A stretch of 64,000 nt of DNA from an uncultured Clostridia bacterium (GTDB lineage: Bacteria; Bacillota; Clostridia; Christensenellales; DTU072). The position numbers and the translations under genes are program-made. Below the pieces are notes generated by a model that searched no databases, was not told where the DNA came from, and saw only the letters and a list, made by a program, of their open reading frames with translations. Below, in pieces: positions 63,301 to 64,000 of the stretch. How positions within the stretch are numbered: position 1 is the stretch's first letter; the number at the start of each line of letters is the position of its first letter. The DNA is taken from NCBI GenBank assembly GCA_934274515.1, contig CAKQTC010000003.1, positions 1 through 64,000 of the forward strand, written 5' to 3'.

Positions 63301-64000
63301 AGCGACGTATTCGGCGGAAAGAATCTTTTAGAACATTATAATACAGAAAGCATCAGTAAAAAAACTATATCGAGCGGTCACGAATATTATGCGGATTTAT
63401 ACTACGTTTACGGAATAGGCAGATTTGAAAGAAAAGGCGGATACTCGTTCTATTCGGATCTTCCCGAAGTTTTTAACGGCGTAAGTTATATTTTCGTAGA
63501 GATAGAAGGTAAGGGCGAAAGAGAAAATCACGGCTTTTTGGAGACGGAAATCAGAAAAGAAGGTTTCGACTGGAAAGGAACGTTCCTAGAAAAGTATTAT
63601 AACGACGCCGACTATTATCCGTTTACCGAAAAAGAAGGCGGAACGGAAAACATCGATTTGACAAAATTCATCGACTGGGCGAATTCGTATGTCAAAGATA
63701 AAGCCAGCGGAGCGTGGTTACGCACGTCGATAACGAGAGAATCCAACGCCGGAGAATATTTGATTGCGATTGCGGAAAATCTAGGCGTGCTTAATTACAG
63801 TATAGTTTTGTCAAACGAATTGACGGACGAAAATATTGACGGTACGGAAATCGGGTTTGAAATTACAAAAATCGTGCAAGATCCGAACGTGGTTTTTTCC
63901 ACTAACCCTACGATAACTTATTCTTACGATAAAACGGACAAAATCGAAAGGCTTTGTACGGAAGATACGGAAAACTCTTATATTACGTTTACCAACCACA
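60307..64000 (+). CDS. very large secreted protein, partial at the 3' end
   Basis: Open without a stop from the ATG at 60307 to the end of the window: 1231 complete codons. GGAGG lies 6-10 bases upstream. It begins MRKDIAKKVFGIVGA, with a hydrophobic segment ending in VFAC (C27), a lipobox like that of the first giant LRR protein, then a Gly/Ser/Thr linker. Most of the chain is Asp/Tyr/Ser-rich and beta-like. At about residues 825-830 is KFYDGTTDV, the signature of YDG-type adhesin repeats. Function unknown; adhesin or surface-layer component is possible. The true end is outside the window. Confidence 0.85.
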   Translation, partial: MRKDIAKKVFGIVGALILVICIGVFACLSNKISSGGNDGSLTTGGSGGTDVAYAATAPTLSTTLVGASYSNGWSLDSSVRDRTLAFDISSSDWVSTSIDNVKKSILGRFGVEVSMSAYKYDKVIRTYTDEGNTPTPTNPTETITEDAMGETKYCYGIVDNADPAPVKFTSIIADGTTWYGEEITNVDLLAPGSKIVAGKYAIKIIKYTCSAKMEYKVKETIDFYNCSQNYEGDQQEPVIQTAEISLDANEERIYDASGLNLSVFLRTSVNVDSNLSGYISNNLNVDAEYDSQTVWADRVSLYGTASSDSTHFTYSDGSKKYFKAKSGLSPDLAAGSAFGMDENIIGSAGKIGDKLKIVWYSDEKLAGRVQNEDTLKAGNYYLKIESNNEDKENNDYFYFLDLEDTGKYIQAVEFYIGENIYIQAFEVARRYLKVSIKDRMGLMMRLNEKGVATTAFNSGYAEASVFLANMGKTIPRATYYTYNSETKTYLDASGNNGEGKFSEIVDYYVNKCAIGTAMANTIAYSQDDTNFVNLWKELGGFENDAQYILAGADVISLRGSYFPGKDIRSYDYVNLFVSIGIKELATNYAIDLGEFEDGVWASYSLNSEEATKSRLVEDGEDKNGFSLSHYVFYGDFEVTAPIIDVDLSEFRLANEGCYYGEIASSEEIDYSSVNLVGSNLATIKGIALTWDVSTGLEKWRIKVVSSEKEMNDNDGYNYIYVLMRLATEGSNGDYQDANGRYYATYTQTIYAKDYYVISSIYYRRVGEATAQKASNMTNGETDVKISSGGIEIGIAKIRLQEPVLYVVNRVKVYLNLIDYSENKFYDGTTDVLNSTRDANATAELKQSEGSGVLSDVIKARFKAETGREIENILQYDLDFYFDPIYKICYSGYMADIGVDEKKMIYCQSLNFNFNKGSISGDVADLIRESYDFSDLSGILRKDDREQTLYGRINRRILDLKVLKNPDRITDPAAPGYSASPYQRGYNSDAYVALRVARYSDVFGGKNLLEHYNTESISKKTISSGHEYYADLYYVYGIGRFERKGGYSFYSDLPEVFNGVSYIFVEIEGKGERENHGFLETEIRKEGFDWKGTFLEKYYNDADYYPFTEKEGGTENIDLTKFIDWANSYVKDKASGAWLRTSITRESNAGEYLIAIAENLGVLNYSIVLSNELTDENIDGTEIGFEITKIVQDPNVVFSTNPTITYSYDKTDKIERLCTEDTENSYITFTNH

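Overview
This window looks like chromosomal DNA of an anaerobic member of the Bacillota, probably an uncultured, gut-type Clostridia. The evidence is the gene content and order: rpmB divergent from an Asp23/YloU gene, fakA and recG; dprA-topA-trmFO-hslV-hslU; a NifS/NifU pair without isc genes; infC-rpmI-rplT with an AUU-started infC; ATP- and PPi-type phosphofructokinases side by side; Zn-ribbon L28; and many secreted lipoproteins. Promoters are of the sigma-A type (TTGACA-17-TATAAT, often with a TGn extension), ribosome binding sites are GGAGG-like, and TGA is used as a stop. No transposase, integrase, phage structural gene or CRISPR array was found.

Layout. 0.1-4 kb: FAD oxidoreductase, NAD(P)HX repair enzyme and dapA. 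4-6.7 kb (minus): three-gene ABC importer of the sulfonate/nitrate/thiamine-precursor class. 6.8-20.2 kb: a membrane-anchored surface protein, then comM, dprA, topA, trmFO, hslV, hslU, hisS, a thioredoxin and nifS-nifU, covering DNA uptake/processing, topology, tRNA modification, proteolysis and Fe-S assembly. 20.3-24.7 kb: rpmB (minus), yloU, fakA, recG. 24.8-38.8 kb: two enormous tandem BspA-type leucine-rich-repeat lipoproteins (2629 and 2032 residues), followed by a degenerate histidyl-tRNA-synthetase-like (HisZ-like) gene. 40.0-41.3 kb: three tRNA genes (Gly, Cys, Leu), then a compact cassette of a Xre-type repressor divergent from a 51-residue lipoprotein and an unrecognised 100-residue protein, with two matching palindromes in the shared promoter region.

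41.3-43.9 kb (minus): a membrane-anchored protein of unknown function and a stand-alone murG. 44.2-49.8 kb: alpha/beta hydrolase, GLUG-like lipoprotein and thrS. 49.9-51.2 kb: the infC operon with a probable autoregulatory leader. 51.2-60.1 kb: a TrmH-family methyltransferase, yebC, proA, pfkA, pfp, a membrane-anchored protein, typA and a multi-pass membrane protein. 60.2 kb to the end: a very large secreted protein (over 1231 residues) that runs off the window.

How it fits together: most of the window is housekeeping (translation, glycolysis, lysine/proline/cell-wall synthesis, Fe-S, lipid kinase). Interleaved are at least nine exported or membrane-anchored proteins of unknown function, which suggests heavy investment in the cell surface. 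The best candidates for something undescribed are the Xre-controlled small cassette, the tandem giant lipoproteins and the HisZ-like protein next to the tRNA genes. All functional assignments come from reading motifs and were not checked against a database.
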